From Segatella albensis DSM 11370 = JCM 12258 (GTDB lineage Bacteria; Bacteroidota; Bacteroidia; Bacteroidales; Bacteroidaceae): a stretch of DNA of 64,000 nt. Below the pieces are notes generated by a model. That model was not told the origin of the DNA and did no database searches. It saw only the letters and a list, made by a program, of their open reading frames with translations. Positions 8,993 through 18,599 of this stretch are shown here, piece after piece. The stretch lies in contig NZ_AUFP01000007.1 in NCBI RefSeq assembly GCF_000426565.1, positions 1 through 64,000 of the forward strand, read 5' to 3'. Made by a program: the position numbers and the translations under genes. Position 1 is the first letter of the stretch. Each line of letters begins with the position of its first letter.

Positions 8993-9670
8993 ATGAAAAT
9001 TGGTATTATTGTTGCGATGGATAAGGAATTCGCACAACTAAAGACTCTTCTTGACGATTCTCGAACAGAACGTCACAACCATAAAGATTTCGTTATCGGA
9101 GAAATTGGCAACAACGAAATCATTATGCAGCAATGCGGTATTGGCAAAGTAAACAGTACCATCGGTGCTGTAGAAATGATAGATAATTATCATCCTGATC
9201 TTGTCATCTCTACTGGTGTTGCCGGCGGTGCCAACAAAGAACTGAATCCGCTTGATATTGTTGTCGCTTCAGAATGCGTATATCATGACGCATACTGTGG
9301 AGACGAAGTAGAATTCGGACAAATCATGGGGATGCCTGCACGATTTAAAGCTCCAAAAGAGCTTATCGAAAAAGCTAAAGAAACAGAGCCAAACATTCAC
9401 ATTGGCCTTACCGTAAGTGGTGAATGGTTTGTAAACTCTAAAGAAAAGATGCAAGAAATTCTCAACCATTTTCCAAATGCTATGGCTGTTGACATGGAGA
9501 GTTGCTCTATAGCTCAGACATGTCATATATACAAGACTCCTTTTATTTCATTCAGAATTATCAGTGATGTACCTCTGAAAGATAATAAGGCACAGATGTA
9601 TTTCGACTTTTGGAATAAAATGGCAGAAGGAAGTTTCAATGCTACTAAAAAATTTTTAGAAGCTTTATAA
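8993..9670 (+). CDS. mtnN: 5'-methylthioadenosine/S-adenosylhomocysteine nucleosidase
   Basis: A 225-residue cytoplasmic enzyme of the PNP/UDP phosphorylase superfamily. It cleaves adenine from S-adenosylhomocysteine and methylthioadenosine, giving S-ribosylhomocysteine for the next gene, luxS. The catalytic set is visible: E12 in 'MKIGIIVAMDKE', the substrate glutamate E169 in 'MAVDMES', and the proton donor D192 in 'IISDVP'. The length is normal for the family. luxS follows after 25 nt in the same direction, so the two form an activated-methyl-cycle and AI-2 operon. Confidence 0.95.
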   Translation: MKIGIIVAMDKEFAQLKTLLDDSRTERHNHKDFVIGEIGNNEIIMQQCGIGKVNSTIGAVEMIDNYHPDLVISTGVAGGANKELNPLDIVVASECVYHDAYCGDEVEFGQIMGMPARFKAPKELIEKAKETEPNIHIGLTVSGEWFVNSKEKMQEILNHFPNAMAVDMESCSIAQTCHIYKTPFISFRIISDVPLKDNKAQMYFDFWNKMAEGSFNATKKFLEAL

Positions 9671-9695
9671 TAAAACGATAATATCTATTAGAATT

Positions 9696-10175
9696 ATGAA
9701 TAAGATTCCTAGCTTCACTATCAACCACGAGAAGTTACTCCGCGGTATTTATGTAAGTCGTAAAGACGAGGTTGGCAATGATATCATTACAACTTTTGAT
9801 ATCAGAATGAAAGAGCCTAATCGCGAGCCTGTTCTTCACAATGGTGCTATCCACACTATAGAGCATTTGGCAGCAACATATTTGCGCAATGATGCGGAAT
9901 GGAAGGATCGTGTCATTTATTGGGGGCCAATGGGATGTCTTACAGGAAACTACCTTTTATTAAAGGGTGATTTGGAAAGTAAGGATATTGTAGAACTCAT
10001 GAAACGTACTTTTAAATTCGTAGCTGACTTCGATGGCGAGATTCCTGGTGCCGCTGCAAAAGACTGTGGTAATTACTTACTGCATGATCTTCCTATGGCA
10101 AAGTATGAGGCTAAAAAGTTTCTTGAGGAGGTGCTCAATAATATCACTGAAGCAAATTTGGTTTATCCAGAATAA
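9696..10175 (+). CDS. luxS: S-ribosylhomocysteine lyase LuxS
   Basis: A 159-residue metalloenzyme that splits S-ribosylhomocysteine into homocysteine and DPD, the precursor of the signal autoinducer-2. The metal ligands are in 'HTIEHL' (H53, H57) and 'KDCGNYLL' (C124), and the catalytic cysteine is C81 in 'GPMGCLTG'. It lies directly after mtnN, which makes its substrate, and a strong terminator follows. Whether AI-2 serves as a signal here or is only a by-product of methyl recycling cannot be told from sequence. Confidence 0.96.
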   Translation: MNKIPSFTINHEKLLRGIYVSRKDEVGNDIITTFDIRMKEPNREPVLHNGAIHTIEHLAATYLRNDAEWKDRVIYWGPMGCLTGNYLLLKGDLESKDIVELMKRTFKFVADFDGEIPGAAAKDCGNYLLHDLPMAKYEAKKFLEEVLNNITEANLVYPE

Positions 10176-10195
10176 TAAATTCCACCAAACATAGT

Positions 10196-10224
10196 AAAGG
10201 CTGCACCTTCTTGGCACAGCCTTT
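10196..10224. terminator. Bidirectional terminator, luxS / barrel protein
   Basis: AAAGGCTG (10196-10203) pairs with CAGCCTTT (10217-10224) between the convergent ends of luxS and the minus-strand barrel gene. T-rich tails lie on both sides. Confidence 0.75.
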
Positions 10225-10240
10225 ATTATATTGATCAATA

Positions 10241-11002
10241 TTATAAATCAAATTTATATCCCACCGTAAAGAAAAAAGCTTTATTCTTTACTTTCTCTGA
10301 AATATCCATTGTAGCATAATTACCTAAATCTATATTGTAACGTGCATCAAGTACTACATTCTGGTATTCATAAGAAACTCCAACAGGTATTGACACACTC
10401 AAATTTTTCAAAGTGTTCTTGACATTCTGATTCACTTTATAGTGATTCAGCAATTCACCCTCTTTGTTCTTATCAAAGTTTATAGTCTTCTCATTTGTTT
10501 CCTTATTTGTTATTTCTGTAAAGGAAGTTTGCTCGTACTTATAATGTGCAGAAGTAAGAATTCCCAATTGAATACCAGTATTTACAGAAAATCCTTTAGC
10601 AACATAAAGATGAGCAACTAAAGGTATATTAAGATAATCAACATCTTTATAAGCATTTTCAATAAGTTCTACCCACGTAACATTTTCCTCTTGGGGGTAT
10701 TCTTCAGCGTCATCTGTATATTTACATCCTTGACGAGTATAGAAAGCACCTAACGAAATAGCCACTTTATCAAGAATTTGGTATTGTGCATCAACACCCA
10801 CTATAAAATCGGAATTATACTTAGAACTGATTTTATGTTCTGGAACACCATCTAGCAAAGACACTTTATAATAATCTTGTCCCGTCATGTTAGCAATACA
10901 AACTCCCACACGTGGTATAATAGAGAATGTACCCACTCTGTTCTGAGCATCAATTCTCAAAACAAACACTATTAATGCTATTAATAAAAAAAGACGTTTC
11001 AT
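10241..11002 (-). CDS. secreted outer-membrane beta-barrel protein (PorT-like)
   Basis: A 253-residue protein with a signal peptide ('MKRLFLLIALIVFVLRIDAQ'), then alternating strands such as 'FIVGVDAQYQILDKVAISLGAFYTRQG' and 'VSIPVGVSYEYQNVVLDARYNIDLG'. It ends in 'KNKAFFFTVGYKFDL', where the final aromatic-x-hydrophobic pattern is the usual C-terminal strand of an outer-membrane barrel. It fits the PorT-like / outer membrane protein beta-barrel families common in Bacteroidetes, and eight strands would suit its length. No specific function can be given. It stands alone, convergent to luxS, with typA upstream on the same strand after 53 nt. Confidence 0.75.
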   Translation of the reverse strand: MKRLFLLIALIVFVLRIDAQNRVGTFSIIPRVGVCIANMTGQDYYKVSLLDGVPEHKISSKYNSDFIVGVDAQYQILDKVAISLGAFYTRQGCKYTDDAEEYPQEENVTWVELIENAYKDVDYLNIPLVAHLYVAKGFSVNTGIQLGILTSAHYKYEQTSFTEITNKETNEKTINFDKNKEGELLNHYKVNQNVKNTLKNLSVSIPVGVSYEYQNVVLDARYNIDLGNYATMDISEKVKNKAFFFTVGYKFDL

Positions 11003-11055
11003 AAGAATCTAGTTTTTCTTACAAAACGTCTTTAAGTATTGTTTATTGTGTCAAA

Positions 11056-12858
11056 TTAATCCTTATTTGAACGTTTACGCTCCAAATGATCAAGAACAAT
11101 CTTGCGCATACGCATATTCTCAGGAGTAACTTCAACATACTCATCTTCCTTAATGTACTCCAAGCACTCCTCCAGACTCATCTCTACCTTAGGGATCACA
11201 CGAGCCTTCTCATCAGAACCTGAAGCACGGACATTAGTAAGCTGCTTAGCCTTAGTTACATTGATAACCAAATCATTATCATGAACATGCTCGCCAACGA
11301 CCTCACCAGCATAAACTTCCTCTCCTGGATCAATAAAGAACTTACCACGATCCTGAAGTTTATCGATAGAGTAAGCATAAGCAGTACCTGTCTCCATAGC
11401 TATCATACTACCATTTGTACGACGTACGATCTCACCCTTATAAGGTTGGTACTCCTTGAAACGGTGAGCCATAATAGCCTCACCCTGGGATGCTGTCAAC
11501 ACATTGGTACGCAAACCGATAATACCACGAGAAGGAATCTCGAAAGTGATATTCACACGATCACCCTCTGTATCCATACCGATAAGATCACCCTTACGAC
11601 GGGTAACCATATCTACCATTTTACTGCTGAATTCCTGAGGTACGTTAATTGTCAACTCCTCTATAGGCTCGCACTTCTGACCATCAATCTCCTTATAGAT
11701 AACCTGAGGCTGACCTACCTGAAGTTCATAACCCTCACGACGCATAGTCTCGATAAGTACAGAAAGATGAAGCACACCACGTCCACTAACGATCCAACGA
11801 TCTGTATATCCCTCAACAGGACGAACACGAAGCGCAATATTCTTTTCAAGCTCCTTATCCAAACGCTCTTGAATATGACGGCTAGTACAGAACTTACCCT
11901 CACGACCAAAGAATGGAGAATCGTTAATAGTGAAAAGCATACTCATAGTAGGCTCATCAACAGCAATAGGAGGAAGAGCTTCTGGATTTTCCCAATCAGC
12001 AATAGTATCACCGATTTCGAAATTCTCCAAACCGATTACAGCACAAATATCACCAGACATTACAGAATCGGTCTTCTTATGTCCCATACCCTCAAATGTA
12101 TGGAGCTCCTTAATCTTAGTTCTTTCCTTAGAACCATCGCGATGACAGATTGTGATATTCATACCATCCTTCAAAACACCACGATGAACTCGTCCTACAG
12201 CGATACGACCTGTATAACTAGAATAATCCAAAGAAGTGATCAACATCTGAGGTGTACCTTCAAGAATCTTTGGAGCAGGAATTTTCTCAATGATTTCATC
12301 AAGAAGATACTCTATATTGTCTGTAGGAGTCTTCCAATCTGCCGACATCCAACCATTCTTTGCAGAACCATAGACTACAGGGAAATCAAGTTGCTCCTCA
12401 GTAGCATTTAAGTCGCACATCAAATCGAAGACCATCTCATAGACCTCTTCAGGACGACAGTTAGGCTTATCCACCTTGTTTACAACAACAATAGGTTTCA
12501 AACCTAATTGCAGAGCCTTCTGAAGCACGAAACGTGTCTGAGGCATAGGTCCCTCGAAAGCATCTACGAGCAACAAGCAACCATCAGCCATATTAAGAAC
12601 ACGCTCAACCTCACCACCGAAGTCAGAGTGTCCAGGAGTATCAAGTATATTGATTTTTACACCTTTCCAATTGATAGACACATTCTTTGAAAGAATGGTT
12701 ATTCCTCGCTCACGCTCCAAATCATTGGAGTCAAGAACTTCGCCACTGTTATCCTGTCCCTCACGGAAGAGCTTACCAGCGAGCATCATTTTGTCGACCA
12801 ATGTTGTTTTACCGTGGTCGACGTGTGCAATAACTGCAATGTTTCTAATGTCTTGCAT
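11056..12858 (-). CDS. typA: translational GTPase TypA/BipA
   Basis: A 600-residue ribosome-associated GTPase related to elongation factor G. The G1 loop '[10 protein letters not shown]' is at residues 11-20, G2 is in 'ERERGITI', G3 is 'DTPGH' and G4 is 'NKVDK'. Domain II, an EF-G-like domain III/V pair and the BipA-specific C-terminal region follow. The family assists 50S assembly and growth under stress, particularly cold. It is transcribed divergently from rpsO; a minus-strand TATCTTTG (12893-12900) lies about 34 nt upstream of the ATG. Confidence 0.97.
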   Translation of the reverse strand: MQDIRNIAVIAHVDHGKTTLVDKMMLAGKLFREGQDNSGEVLDSNDLERERGITILSKNVSINWKGVKINILDTPGHSDFGGEVERVLNMADGCLLLVDAFEGPMPQTRFVLQKALQLGLKPIVVVNKVDKPNCRPEEVYEMVFDLMCDLNATEEQLDFPVVYGSAKNGWMSADWKTPTDNIEYLLDEIIEKIPAPKILEGTPQMLITSLDYSSYTGRIAVGRVHRGVLKDGMNITICHRDGSKERTKIKELHTFEGMGHKKTDSVMSGDICAVIGLENFEIGDTIADWENPEALPPIAVDEPTMSMLFTINDSPFFGREGKFCTSRHIQERLDKELEKNIALRVRPVEGYTDRWIVSGRGVLHLSVLIETMRREGYELQVGQPQVIYKEIDGQKCEPIEELTINVPQEFSSKMVDMVTRRKGDLIGMDTEGDRVNITFEIPSRGIIGLRTNVLTASQGEAIMAHRFKEYQPYKGEIVRRTNGSMIAMETGTAYAYSIDKLQDRGKFFIDPGEEVYAGEVVGEHVHDNDLVINVTKAKQLTNVRASGSDEKARVIPKVEMSLEECLEYIKEDEYVEVTPENMRMRKIVLDHLERKRSNKD

Positions 12859-12892
12859 TTGTTTTTTACCTTAAAAGCCTTTATTTTGGGTG

Positions 12893-12900
12893 CAAAGATA
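12893..12900 (-). promoter_or_regulatory. -7 promoter element of typA
   Basis: The minus strand reads TATCTTTG, a match to TAnnTTTG, in the typA-rpsO divergent region. Confidence 0.55.
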
Positions 12901-12918
12901 CAAATAATATTGGAAATA

Positions 12919-12950
12919 TTTGCATAATAAGAAGAAAATAAGTACCTTTG
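12919..12950 (+). promoter_or_regulatory. rpsO promoter
   Basis: TTTG at 12919-12922, then 20 nt, then TACCTTTG at 12943-12950. This is the full Bacteroidetes sigma-ABfr-type arrangement. It leaves an untranslated leader of about 105 nt before the rpsO ATG. Confidence 0.7.
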
Positions 12951-12954
12951 CAGC

Positions 12955-13061
12955 GCATTTTCGGAAAATCCGATGCATTCGACAGCGTAAATCAGTTGTG
13001 ATTAAGGCTGACAAGCGCCCGAAGGATGTAATTTGCAAACAATTATTTAATCAATTTTATT
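12955..13061 (+). promoter_or_regulatory. long rpsO 5' leader, candidate S15 autoregulatory region
   Basis: About 105 nt separate the promoter from the rpsO ATG. It contains short pairing candidates (CGGAAAATCCG near 12961-12971, and ATCAG/CTGAC near 12991-13012). S15 represses its own translation through leader structures in several unrelated bacteria, and this leader is longer than most in the window. The structure is not confirmed. Confidence 0.35.
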
Positions 13062-13331
13062 ATGTATTTAGACAACGCAAAAAAAGAAGAGATCTTCGGT
13101 AAGTATGGTAAGTCAACAAAGGATACTGGTTCTGCAGAAAGCCAGATCGCATTGTTCACATTCCGTATCAAGCACCTTACAGAGCATGTAAAGAAGAACC
13201 ACAAGGACTTCGTTACTACTCGTTCACTTACTCAGCTTGTTGGTAAGCGTCGTGCTCTCCTTGATTATCTTTACGATCGTGACATTGAGCGCTATCGTGC
13301 TATCATCAAGGCTCTTGGTCTTCGTAAGTAA
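13062..13331 (+). CDS. rpsO: 30S ribosomal protein S15
   Basis: An 89-residue ribosomal protein that binds 16S rRNA early in small-subunit assembly. It shows the classic S15 blocks: 'GKSTKDTGSAESQIALFTFRIKHLTEHVKKNHKD' and 'LVGKRRALLDYLYDRDIERYRAIIKALGLRK'. The length is exactly typical. The codon choice is rich in CGT and AAG, as expected for a highly expressed gene. It is a single gene with its own promoter, a long leader and a terminator. Confidence 0.98.
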   Translation: MYLDNAKKEEIFGKYGKSTKDTGSAESQIALFTFRIKHLTEHVKKNHKDFVTTRSLTQLVGKRRALLDYLYDRDIERYRAIIKALGLRK

Positions 13332-13354
13332 TCTCTTTAGAGATAAGGAATTAA

Positions 13355-13384
13355 AAATCCCGGTATCATTTGATATCGGGATTT
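13355..13384 (+). terminator. rpsO terminator
   Basis: AAATCCCGGTATCA and TGATATCGGGATTT form a 14-bp stem with one mismatch and a two-base loop, followed by a T run. It lies between the convergent rpsO and folK genes. Confidence 0.85.
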
Positions 13385-13408
13385 TTTTTATTAATATAAG
13401 AATTATTC

Positions 13409-13822
13409 TTACTCGTTTGGATATATTTCCTTCAAAGGAGTCATTACGAAGTCACGCTCATACATCAACGGATGAGGAATCTTCAAATCTGGCTGATCAA
13501 TATGTAGGTCATCATACAACAAAATATCTATATCGATAATTCGATCTTCATATTGTCCATCATGACTTTTGTTCAGTCGTCCTAACGAGCGTTCTATCTT
13601 TTGTGTAGTTTCCAACAACTGCTGTGGTGCCAACACCGTCTCCACAAGGACACAACAATTCAAGAACTCATTAGGAGAATCAAAACCCCATGGCTCTGTT
13701 TCATAAAGAGTTGACTGGCGAACAACAACACCAATCAACTCCCCTATTTTTTCGATGGCTTCATGTATGATTCTCTTGCGATTACCAATATTTGAGCCAA
13801 GACTAAGATATACTTTATGCAT
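13409..13822 (-). CDS. folK: 2-amino-4-hydroxy-6-hydroxymethyldihydropteridine pyrophosphokinase (HPPK)
   Basis: A 137-residue folate-pathway enzyme that transfers pyrophosphate from ATP to the hydroxymethyl pterin. The N-terminus 'VYLSLGSNIGNR', the middle 'LYETEPWGFDSPNEFLNCCVLVET', and 'EDRIIDIDILLYDD' (the metal-binding DID block) followed by 'IPHPLMYERDFVMTPL' are diagnostic. Its ATG overlaps the queA stop by one base (TAATG), so it is the last gene of the ftsX-to-folK operon. Confidence 0.96.
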   Translation of the reverse strand: MHKVYLSLGSNIGNRKRIIHEAIEKIGELIGVVVRQSTLYETEPWGFDSPNEFLNCCVLVETVLAPQQLLETTQKIERSLGRLNKSHDGQYEDRIIDIDILLYDDLHIDQPDLKIPHPLMYERDFVMTPLKEIYPNE

Positions 13823-14988
13823 TAATCGTTAACGATTAGCAAGCTGTCGCCATAACAACCGAACTTGTATCCATTCTTCACAGCCAACTTATAGCATTCC
13901 ATAACGGCATCATATCCTCCAAAAGCAGCTGTACTCATCAACAAGGTAGACTCCGGATGATAGAAATTAGCAACCATTGAATCAGCAAAACCAAAATCAT
14001 ATGGAGGGAAGATAAACTTATTTGTCCATCCCTCAAATTCCTTCAACAATCCATCTGTACCAACAGCGGTTTCTGTAGCCTTTACGACACTACATCCAAC
14101 AGCACAGATATGATGCCCCTTCTTCTTTGTATCATTTACGATATCGCACGCTTCTTTGGTAACAAACATCTGCTCAGAATCCATCTTATGCTTTGTCAAA
14201 TCTTCCACTTCTATTTCATGGAAATTTCCTAAGCCACAATGTAAAGTAATGAAAGCAGAATTCACACCTTTAATTTCCATACGTTTCAGCAACTCACGAC
14301 TGAAGTGTAAACCTGTAGAAGGTGCTGTAACAGCTCCCTCATTCTTAGCATAGACACATTGGAACTGTTCCAAGTCTTCTTCTGTAGCATGATGATCTTC
14401 ACGATTGTCTATGATATAGCGTGGCAGCGGAGCTTCACCAAGTGCGAACAGGTTGTTCTTGAATTCCTCATGAGGACTATCATAAAGGAATCTTAGAGTG
14501 CGGCCACGAGATGTTGTGTTATCAATAACCTCAGCAACCATAGAACTCGTATCATCAAAGAAAAGTTTATTTCCAATTCGAATCTTACGAGCAGGTTCTA
14601 CCAACACATCCCAAAGACGCATCTCCTCATTCAATTCACGGAGAAGGAAAACTTCTATCTTAGCATCTGTCTTTTCTTTTGTTCCATAAAGACGAACAGG
14701 AGAAACCTTAGTATCATTGAAGACAAAAGTATCACCTTCATCAAAATAATCTATCACATTACGGAATTCCAGAAACTCTCCTTCAATAGGATTACCATCA
14801 GCATCCTTTTTGAACATTTCAATTTCTCCAGACTTCTTATGCAATACCATCAGACGTGCCTCATCACGACGAGTAACACAGAATGTTTGCTTTGTGCCAT
14901 CAGATCTTTCGATGGTATGCTCTACACTATGTGGATACAATGCCACTTGATCTAAAGGCAATTTGAATTTAAATTGTGATAGTTTCAT
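13822..14988 (-). CDS. queA: S-adenosylmethionine:tRNA ribosyltransferase-isomerase
   Basis: A 388-residue enzyme that moves the ribosyl part of SAM onto 7-aminomethyl-deazaguanine in tRNA, giving epoxyqueuosine. Family blocks are '[15 protein letters not shown]', '[13 protein letters not shown]' and 'TLHCGLGNF'. The frame is open to an ATG at 15009, but the seven extra codons contain AAAGGAG, which looks like a ribosome-binding site for the ATG at 14988, so the shorter start is preferred. It is coupled to folK downstream, and truB lies 36 nt upstream. Confidence 0.95.
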   Translation of the reverse strand: MKLSQFKFKLPLDQVALYPHSVEHTIERSDGTKQTFCVTRRDEARLMVLHKKSGEIEMFKKDADGNPIEGEFLEFRNVIDYFDEGDTFVFNDTKVSPVRLYGTKEKTDAKIEVFLLRELNEEMRLWDVLVEPARKIRIGNKLFFDDTSSMVAEVIDNTTSRGRTLRFLYDSPHEEFKNNLFALGEAPLPRYIIDNREDHHATEEDLEQFQCVYAKNEGAVTAPSTGLHFSRELLKRMEIKGVNSAFITLHCGLGNFHEIEVEDLTKHKMDSEQMFVTKEACDIVNDTKKKGHHICAVGCSVVKATETAVGTDGLLKEFEGWTNKFIFPPYDFGFADSMVANFYHPESTLLMSTAAFGGYDAVMECYKLAVKNGYKFGCYGDSLLIVND

Positions 14989-15024
14989 ATTATATAAGTC
15001 TCCTTTCAAGTAAATTGCTTATGT

Positions 15025-15714
15025 TTATAAATTTTCTTCTAACCACTGTTCAAACTGATCGTATACAATACAGTTTTCTACTTTAACCTCGCCGACTCGA
15101 GTCCTACGCAGAGCTGTAAGATAGGCTCCGCTTTTAAGAGCACGACCAATATCGCGAGCCAAAGCTCTTATATATGTGCCTTTTCCACATTCCACCCGAA
15201 TACTCATCTGCATGGTATCAGGATTGAAATCGGTAAGTTCTATATCTTCAATATGCACCGTTTTAGGCTTAAGCTTGACATCTTCACCAGCACGTCGCAA
15301 AGCGTAAGCTCGCTCTCCACCCACCTTTACAGCACTATAGGTAGGAGGCACTTGCTCTATATCACCTATAAACGATTTAAGCACATCAAGTATTCTCTCT
15401 CTTGTAATCTGTTCTGTAGGGAAGAGCTCATTCACAGGATGTTCCATATCATAGCTTACGGTTGTCGCCCCAAGTTGCAATGTAGCAGTATATTCCTTGG
15501 AATGATATTGCAAGCGTTCTATCTGTTTGGTCATTTTGCCCGTACAGAGTATAAGCACTCCTGTAGCCAAAGGATCGAGAGTACCTGCGTGTCCTATTTT
15601 TACCTTATGGTCAAGTCGCTTCGACAATACATATCTAATATGTGCCAAAGCCTTAAAACTTGTAATCTGATAAGGCTTATCGATGGCTATAATTTCTCCG
15701 TTGATGAAATCCAT
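15025..15714 (-). CDS. truB: tRNA pseudouridine(55) synthase
   Basis: A 229-residue enzyme that makes pseudouridine at position 55 of the tRNA T-loop. The catalytic aspartate is D47 in 'GHAGTLDPLATGVL'. 'YTATLQLGATTVSYD', 'QVPPTYSAVKVGGERAYALRRAGE' and 'GKGTYIRALARDIG' complete the TruB signature. The C-terminal PUA-like region is short, as is usual in Bacteroidetes. It lies 9 nt after uppP in the same operon. Confidence 0.97.
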   Translation of the reverse strand: MDFINGEIIAIDKPYQITSFKALAHIRYVLSKRLDHKVKIGHAGTLDPLATGVLILCTGKMTKQIERLQYHSKEYTATLQLGATTVSYDMEHPVNELFPTEQITRERILDVLKSFIGDIEQVPPTYSAVKVGGERAYALRRAGEDVKLKPKTVHIEDIELTDFNPDTMQMSIRVECGKGTYIRALARDIGRALKSGAYLTALRRTRVGEVKVENCIVYDQFEQWLEENL

Positions 15715-15723
15715 GCGAAAGAA

Positions 15724-16524
15724 TTAAAATGAGCAAGCTATGGTTATCATACCCAAAATTGCACAATAAATAGCAAAGTATATCAATTTCCCCTTCTTCA
15801 CAAGATTTATCATCCACTTACAGGCAAAGCAACCAGATACAAAAGCAGCTATAAAACCTATGCTAAGTGCAAATACCGAGATATCACCGGCAGCGACCTG
15901 AGCACCATGCTTCACAGCCTTCAACACATCTAGCAATGCCTCACCAAGGATTGGCGGAATAACCATCAAGAATGAGAACTGAGCTAATTTTGCCTTATTA
16001 TTTCCTAGTAGAATACCAGTAGCTATCGTACTACCAGAACGAGAAAGACCTGGCATTACAGCACATGCTTGCGCTATACCGATAATAAAAGCATCTTTCA
16101 TACTGATTTTCTCTTTCTGACGAGGACGTGCGTAAAAAGAGAATGCCAATATTATTGCTGTAAGCAAAAGCATTGCACCGACAATGGCAAGACCAGAACC
16201 AAATATCTCTTCAACATAATCCTTGAAGAATACTCCTACGATACCAACAGGTATCATTGATATTATAATGTTCACAGTATATTTGGTCTCCTCATTCCAC
16301 TGGAACTTAACGAGTCCCTTGAATATCCAAGAGATTTCCTTCCAAAGAATAACCAATGTGCTCAATACTGTAGCGACATGAACCGCTACTGTAAAAGTCA
16401 AATTATCATCAGCATTTACACCAATAAGATAAGAAGCAATGGTAAGATGCCCACTACTACTTACTGGCAGATATTCTGTAAGTCCCTGAATCAATCCAAG
16501 GATCAAAGCTTGTAACCAATCCAT
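15724..16524 (-). CDS. uppP: undecaprenyl-diphosphatase UppP (BacA)
   Basis: A 266-residue integral membrane phosphatase that recycles undecaprenyl pyrophosphate, the lipid carrier for peptidoglycan and surface glycans. The two conserved re-entrant motifs are present: '[14 protein letters not shown]' near residues 14-27 and '[14 protein letters not shown]' in the second half. Eight or so membrane helices cover the rest. It starts 2 nt after the DUF3098 gene in the conserved cell-division/envelope operon. Family members also confer bacitracin tolerance when abundant. Confidence 0.97.
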   Translation of the reverse strand: MDWLQALILGLIQGLTEYLPVSSSGHLTIASYLIGVNADDNLTFTVAVHVATVLSTLVILWKEISWIFKGLVKFQWNEETKYTVNIIISMIPVGIVGVFFKDYVEEIFGSGLAIVGAMLLLTAIILAFSFYARPRQKEKISMKDAFIIGIAQACAVMPGLSRSGSTIATGILLGNNKAKLAQFSFLMVIPPILGEALLDVLKAVKHGAQVAAGDISVFALSIGFIAAFVSGCFACKWMINLVKKGKLIYFAIYCAILGMITIACSF

Positions 16525-16526
16525 AA

Positions 16527-16763
16527 TTAATCTTCGTTCTTGTCTTTTGGTTTACGAATAATAGCGTAGATAATAGATGCAAAGCCTAAGAATGTAACCA
16601 CAGGTGCAACCTTAATACGCATAGTACTGAAAATATCAAGATCAAAAGTTTTCTCACTTGACCCCGAACCACTCATCAGGACGAATCCAATGATGACGAT
16701 AGCCATACCGACTGCCAACAAGATGAAGTTGACCTTATCAAACGCTAAATTCTTCTTATCCAT
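16527..16763 (-). CDS. DUF3098 family small membrane protein
   Basis: A 78-residue protein with two membrane helices, '[22 protein letters not shown]' and '[20 protein letters not shown]', joined by a short loop and ending in a charged tail. This matches DUF3098, found almost only in Bacteroidetes between ftsX and uppP. The function is unknown; its fixed place beside ftsX suggests a division or envelope role, which is inference. An upstream ATG at 16787 would overlap ftsX, whereas the chosen ATG falls 4 nt after the ftsX stop. Confidence 0.8.
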   Translation of the reverse strand: MDKKNLAFDKVNFILLAVGMAIVIIGFVLMSGSGSSEKTFDLDIFSTMRIKVAPVVTFLGFASIIYAIIRKPKDKNED

Positions 16764-16767
16764 GTTC

Positions 16768-17646
16768 TTAAATTTTATATAATTCACTAGCCTTCATCTT
16801 CAAGAATTTGTTTACCGAGATATTTGCACAGATCGCAGTAATAACAATTCCAAAGAAGAACACCGAAGCCGCAGTAATAGCCATCTCCTTCCAAGTAACA
16901 ATAGTTACGATATCTGGCTCAAAGCGATAAAGTGCATAAATGCAAACCGCAAGAACGATGCAGGCCAATAATGCGGCAACAATACCAATGCATATCGTAC
17001 GATTTACGAAAGGACGACGGATGAAACTCCATGAAGCCCCTACCAATTTCATCGTATGGATAGAGAAACGTCGAGCATATATACCCAAACGCACTGTATT
17101 ACTAATCAAAGAGAATGACACAAATGTCAACAATACAGCCAATACCAATAATATCACACTGATCTTAGCAATATTCTGATTCACCTGTTCTACCAAATCT
17201 TTCTGATAACTGATTTCGCTCACTTTAGGAAATGCCTTCAACTCTCTAGAGATCCATTGCAATGAATCATTATTTGCATAATCTGCCTTCACAGTAATCT
17301 CTACTGAAGACAAGAAAGGATTGACGCCCGCAAATTCTCTAGGGTCAGCACCCAACTCTTTCATACCTTCTTTCAAGGCCTGTTCCTTACTGATATATTG
17401 AAGACTATTGACAAATGGGCGTGTCTTAAGCTTCTTACAAATCTGTTGAGCCTCATTAGGTGTCATATCTTGCTGCAGCATCATCTGCACAACAAGGTTC
17501 TGCTTAACATACGAAGAAAGATTCCTCGCAGTAAGTGTAGAGAACACGACCATACCCAATAAAATTAGCACCATAGCAGTGCTTATACATAGTGTTACGA
17601 CCTGTAAGCCATGACGGCTACTAGTCTTCTTACGTTTCTTTGCCAT
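16768..17646 (-). CDS. ftsX: cell division ABC-transporter-like permease FtsX
   Basis: A 292-residue membrane protein with a Lys/Arg-rich N-terminus, one helix, a periplasmic domain of about 110 residues ('NLVVQMMLQQDMTPNEAQQI...SSVEITVKA'), and three C-terminal helices. This is the FtsX topology: with the ATPase FtsE it activates cell-wall hydrolases at the septum. 'LISNTVRLGIYARRFSIHTMKLVGASWSFIRRPF' is the family signature. ftsE is not next to it, as is common in this phylum. It is the first gene of the operon leading to folK; a minus-strand TACTTTTG (17691-17698) is its likely -7 element. Confidence 0.93.
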   Translation of the reverse strand: MAKKRKKTSSRHGLQVVTLCISTAMVLILLGMVVFSTLTARNLSSYVKQNLVVQMMLQQDMTPNEAQQICKKLKTRPFVNSLQYISKEQALKEGMKELGADPREFAGVNPFLSSVEITVKADYANNDSLQWISRELKAFPKVSEISYQKDLVEQVNQNIAKISVILLVLAVLLTFVSFSLISNTVRLGIYARRFSIHTMKLVGASWSFIRRPFVNRTICIGIVAALLACIVLAVCIYALYRFEPDIVTIVTWKEMAITAASVFFFGIVITAICANISVNKFLKMKASELYKI

Positions 17647-17690
17647 TATTATAAAAGGTATTATATATGCAGTATTTACCTAATTTGATG

Positions 17691-17698
17691 CAAAAGTA
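17691..17698 (-). promoter_or_regulatory. -7 promoter element of the ftsX operon
   Basis: The minus strand reads TACTTTTG (TAnnTTTG), about 45 nt upstream of the ftsX ATG and ahead of the whole six-gene operon. Confidence 0.5.
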
Positions 17699-17772
17699 AC
17701 AAAAAACAAATGAATAAACAACCCTTTAACGTGTATTAACGCGGAAATGCTATTTTCTAATTATATTTTTTC

Positions 17773-17780
17773 TACTTTTG
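17773..17780 (+). promoter_or_regulatory. -7 promoter element of the radical SAM gene
   Basis: TACTTTTG matches TAnnTTTG, 20 nt before the ATG at 17801. It lies inside the longer open frame and so argues against any start upstream of 17801. Confidence 0.5.
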
Positions 17781-17800
17781 TGATACAAAAATTATCAAAT

Positions 17801-18580
17801 ATGAGTACTGTAATTTATCCTTCTCCAATCTTCGGCCCTATTCATAGCCGTCGACTCGGTATTTCTCTTGGAATAAACCTTATGCCGTCTGACGGAAAGG
17901 TGTGTTCTTTCGACTGTATCTATTGTGAATGTGGATTTAATAAGGATCACATTCCGCACCTAAAGCGACCTACACGCGAAGAAGTTGCCAAGGCACTAAA
18001 AGCCAAACTGATAGAAATGCATGAAAAGGGTGAACATCCAGACGTACTTACTTTCGCTGGAAATGGTGAGCCTACGGGGCATCCTGACTTTCCGGAAATC
18101 ATTAATGACACCATTAAACTACGTGACAAATATTGTCCGAAGGCTAAAGTAAGTGTGTTAAGCAACAGTACTTTCATCAATCGCCCTCTTGTACATGCTG
18201 CCTTAATGAAGGTTGACAACAACATTCTAAAACTCGATACTGTAGACCCTGAATACATTAGGATGGTAGATCGCCCGACAAGCAAAAACTATCATGTAAA
18301 CAATATCATAGAAGACCTAAAGAGTTTCTATGGTCATGTTATCATTCAGACCATGTTTATGAAGGGAAAGGTCGGAGATATTGATGTCGACAATACTGGT
18401 GATAAATTTGTCAAGCCATGGCTTAAGGCTATTATCGACATACAACCACGCGAGGTAATGGTATATACCATCGACAGAGAAACTCCTGATAAGAACCTGC
18501 AGAAAGCAACTCACGAGGAATTGGATCGCATAAAAGATATGGTACAAAAAGAGGGTATCTTGTGTACTGCTTCCTATTGA
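17801..18580 (+). CDS. radical SAM protein (COG0731-like Fe-S oxidoreductase)
   Basis: A 259-residue radical SAM enzyme. The cluster-binding motif CxxxCxxC is 'CSFDCIYC' near residues 33-40, followed by 'FAGNGEPTGHPDFPEII', a GGE-type SAM-binding strand, and 'VSVLSNSTF'. The opening 'SPIFGPIHSRRLGISLGINLMPSDGK' is typical of the small uncharacterised group related to the wyosine-forming enzyme family. The true substrate is unknown. The frame extends to 17747, but the conserved N-terminus and a promoter-like TACTTTTG at 17773-17780 place the start at 17801. It is a single gene, convergent with the lpxA-like gene, with array B in between. Confidence 0.85.
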   Translation: MSTVIYPSPIFGPIHSRRLGISLGINLMPSDGKVCSFDCIYCECGFNKDHIPHLKRPTREEVAKALKAKLIEMHEKGEHPDVLTFAGNGEPTGHPDFPEIINDTIKLRDKYCPKAKVSVLSNSTFINRPLVHAALMKVDNNILKLDTVDPEYIRMVDRPTSKNYHVNNIIEDLKSFYGHVIIQTMFMKGKVGDIDVDNTGDKFVKPWLKAIIDIQPREVMVYTIDRETPDKNLQKATHEELDRIKDMVQKEGILCTASY

Positions 18581-18599
18581 TTATCTCTATTATGAGATG

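Noticed and set aside
11281..12411. Long plus-strand open frame of 376 codons antisense to typA
   Set aside because: It lies wholly inside typA on the other strand, its Thr/Ile/Leu-rich translation has no family resemblance, and it has no promoter or ribosome site. It is a shadow of the strong codon bias of typA.
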